From positions 3,026,364 through 3,090,363 of the forward strand of contig NZ_CP016033.1 in NCBI RefSeq assembly GCF_001663175.1: a stretch of DNA of 64,000 nucleotides, given 5' to 3'. The notes beneath the pieces are model-generated. The model did not search any database and was not told where the DNA came from. It saw only the letters and a program-made list of their open reading frames with translations. The DNA comes from Erythrobacter neustonensis. GTDB taxonomy: Bacteria > Pseudomonadota > Alphaproteobacteria > Sphingomonadales > Sphingomonadaceae. The translations under genes were made by a program, and so were the position numbers. Below, piece after piece: positions 62,666 through 64,000 of the stretch. Numbering within the stretch: the first letter of the stretch is position 1; every line of letters begins with the position of its first letter.

Positions 62666-64000
62666 ATGATTGGCAACGATATTTCCCGGGCTAGCGCAAG
62701 AACATGGGCCGGGTTCGTCTTCATGTGCATCGGCATGTTCATGGCGATCCTCGATATCCAGATCGTCGCGACCTCTCTGCCCACGATCCAGAATGCATTG
62801 ATGATCGGCGCAGATCAGATGATCTGGATCCAGACGGCCTATCTGACCGCCGAAATCGTCGCGATACCCCTCACGGGTTTCCTGACGGCCCGGTTGGGCA
62901 TGCGCTGGCTGTTCGTGTCGGCGCTGACGGTCTTTACCATCGCCTCGCTGGGGTGTTCGGAAAGCGATACGTTCGGCGCGTTGATTGCGTGGCGGATCGT
63001 TCAGGGCTTTGCTGGCGGAACGCTGATCCCGGCGGTGTTTTCCGCGGTGTTCCTGCTATTTCCGCCCAAGTCGCAGGGCATCGCCACCACTATAGCCGGG
63101 GTCGCCGCCGTATTTGCCCCGACAGTCGGACCCATAGTGGGCGGGTGGATCACCGAAACTTATTCCTGGCACTGGCTTTTCCGGATCAACATCCTCCCGG
63201 GGATTATCGCCGCGCTCGGCGCAGCGATCGCGCTTGGCGATGCGGCAAGCAATGCACGGTCCGCCAGAGCGGTCGACGCTGCGGCGCTAACGTTGCTGGC
63301 CGCAGGTTTGACCGCATTGCAGATCGGTTTGAAAGACGCGCCTTCGCTCGGGTGGCTTGCACCAGGCGTAATTGCCTTGCTGCTGGGTTTCGCCGTCTGC
63401 GCCGCTGTTTTTGTCTGGCGCACTGCGCGATCATCCACGCCCTTGGTCGAACTGCGCTGCTTCAAGGATCGCAATTTTGCAATCGGCTGCGCGCTCAGTT
63501 TCATCCTCGGCATCGGGCTGTTCGGTTCGACCTATCTGATGCCTTTCTTTCTGGGCTTGGTGCGCGAGCACGATGCGCTGCGCATCGGAGAAATCATGCT
63601 GGTCACCGGCATTGCGCAACTGGTTGCTGCGCCTGTCGCGGTCTATCTCGAGCAGCGTGTGGGCGCCCACTCGCTCACGGTGTTCGGTTTCGGCCTGTTT
63701 GCCGCAGGCCTGCTGGCGAGCACGCAGCAGACGGGGGCCACCGATTTTGCCGAAATGCTTGTGCCGCAGGTGCTGCGCGGGGTTGCGATCATGTTCTGCC
63801 TGCTGCCGCCAACGCGGATGGCACTTGGCCATGTGGCGCCCGAACTGGTGGCGGACGGCAGCGGATTGTTCAATCTGATGCGCAATCTCGGCGGAGCGAT
63901 CGGTCTTGCGCTGATCGACACCACGATCTTCAGCCGGGCAGCGACCCATGGCGCGACGATCGTCGAGGAGCTGAAGGCGGGCGATATCGCAACAGCGGTG
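62666..64000 (+). CDS. MFS transporter, DHA2 (EmrB/QacA) family, 3' end outside window
   Basis: Proton-antiport drug or metabolite exporter of the inner membrane; 445 residues are visible and the gene runs off the window. The N-terminal motif MAILDIQIVATSLPTIQ is the DHA2 signature (usually LDxTIVNVALP), and a motif A-like LTARLGMRW follows TM2-3. About eleven hydrophobic segments are present, in line with the 14-helix subfamily. The start at 62666 has only a weak GTGGA site. It is divergent from the polyketide synthase, 162 bases apart, and may export its product. Confidence 0.88.
   Translation, partial: MIGNDISRASARTWAGFVFMCIGMFMAILDIQIVATSLPTIQNALMIGADQMIWIQTAYLTAEIVAIPLTGFLTARLGMRWLFVSALTVFTIASLGCSESDTFGALIAWRIVQGFAGGTLIPAVFSAVFLLFPPKSQGIATTIAGVAAVFAPTVGPIVGGWITETYSWHWLFRINILPGIIAALGAAIALGDAASNARSARAVDAAALTLLAAGLTALQIGLKDAPSLGWLAPGVIALLLGFAVCAAVFVWRTARSSTPLVELRCFKDRNFAIGCALSFILGIGLFGSTYLMPFFLGLVREHDALRIGEIMLVTGIAQLVAAPVAVYLEQRVGAHSLTVFGFGLFAAGLLASTQQTGATDFAEMLVPQVLRGVAIMFCLLPPTRMALGHVAPELVADGSGLFNLMRNLGGAIGLALIDTTIFSRAATHGATIVEELKAGDIATAV

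Overview
The window is GC-rich alphaproteobacterial DNA. It is rich in TonB-dependent receptors, RND efflux systems and short-chain dehydrogenases, and it encodes a GH78 rhamnosidase, a type II sulfide:quinone reductase and a BLUF-cobalamin-type photoreceptor. This mix is what one sees in Sphingomonadales such as Erythrobacteraceae, some of which are aerobic phototrophs. The placement is inferred from gene content only; no rRNA or other phylogenetic marker is present.

Layout. 0-11.2 kb: a flavin monooxygenase cut by the window edge, a TetR regulator and glpD on the plus strand, then a minus-strand rhamnoside-use operon (TonB receptor, GH78 rhamnosidase, esterase, SDR) read divergently from its likely TetR regulator across a palindromic operator. 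11.2-17.2 kb: an accessory island. It holds a four-gene minus-strand operon with a DnaQ-fold exonuclease, a set of overlapping hairpins, about ten copies of a degenerate 20-21 bp motif spaced about 50 bp apart, and a lone 584-residue protein I do not recognise. 17.2-25.7 kb: a Tat-type hydrolase with a divergent HxlR regulator, an aldehyde dehydrogenase with a TetR regulator and twin operators, and a LysR-controlled SDR/aldo-keto reductase operon. 25.7-34.2 kb: a MATE pump with a tiny coiled-coil gene in front, a full RND tripartite system with a TetR regulator and two matched operators, and a thioesterase.

34.4-39.7 kb is a genomic scar. A tyrosine recombinase lies beside remnants of cydC, cydA, cydB, a group II truncated haemoglobin (interrupted by a stop codon) and a peroxiredoxin, so a micro-oxic respiration locus has been inverted and lost. 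39.7-46 kb is a sulfide-detoxification cluster: SulP transporter, type II SQR, DUF442 sulfurtransferase-like protein, two YeeE/YedE halves and an MBL persulfide-dioxygenase-like enzyme. Divergent to these are a peroxiredoxin and a BigR-like ArsR regulator that has lost both redox cysteines.

46-64 kb: a TonB receptor with a DUF2946 protein, a second RND tripartite operon, a 1065-residue TonB receptor with a strong terminator, an AppA-like BLUF/B12 photoreceptor, a small secreted cysteine-rich protein, a type III polyketide synthase with an isoprenylcysteine-methyltransferase-family partner, and a divergent MFS exporter cut by the window end. The best candidate for something undescribed is the repeat array plus 584-residue protein at 13.9-16.3 kb.
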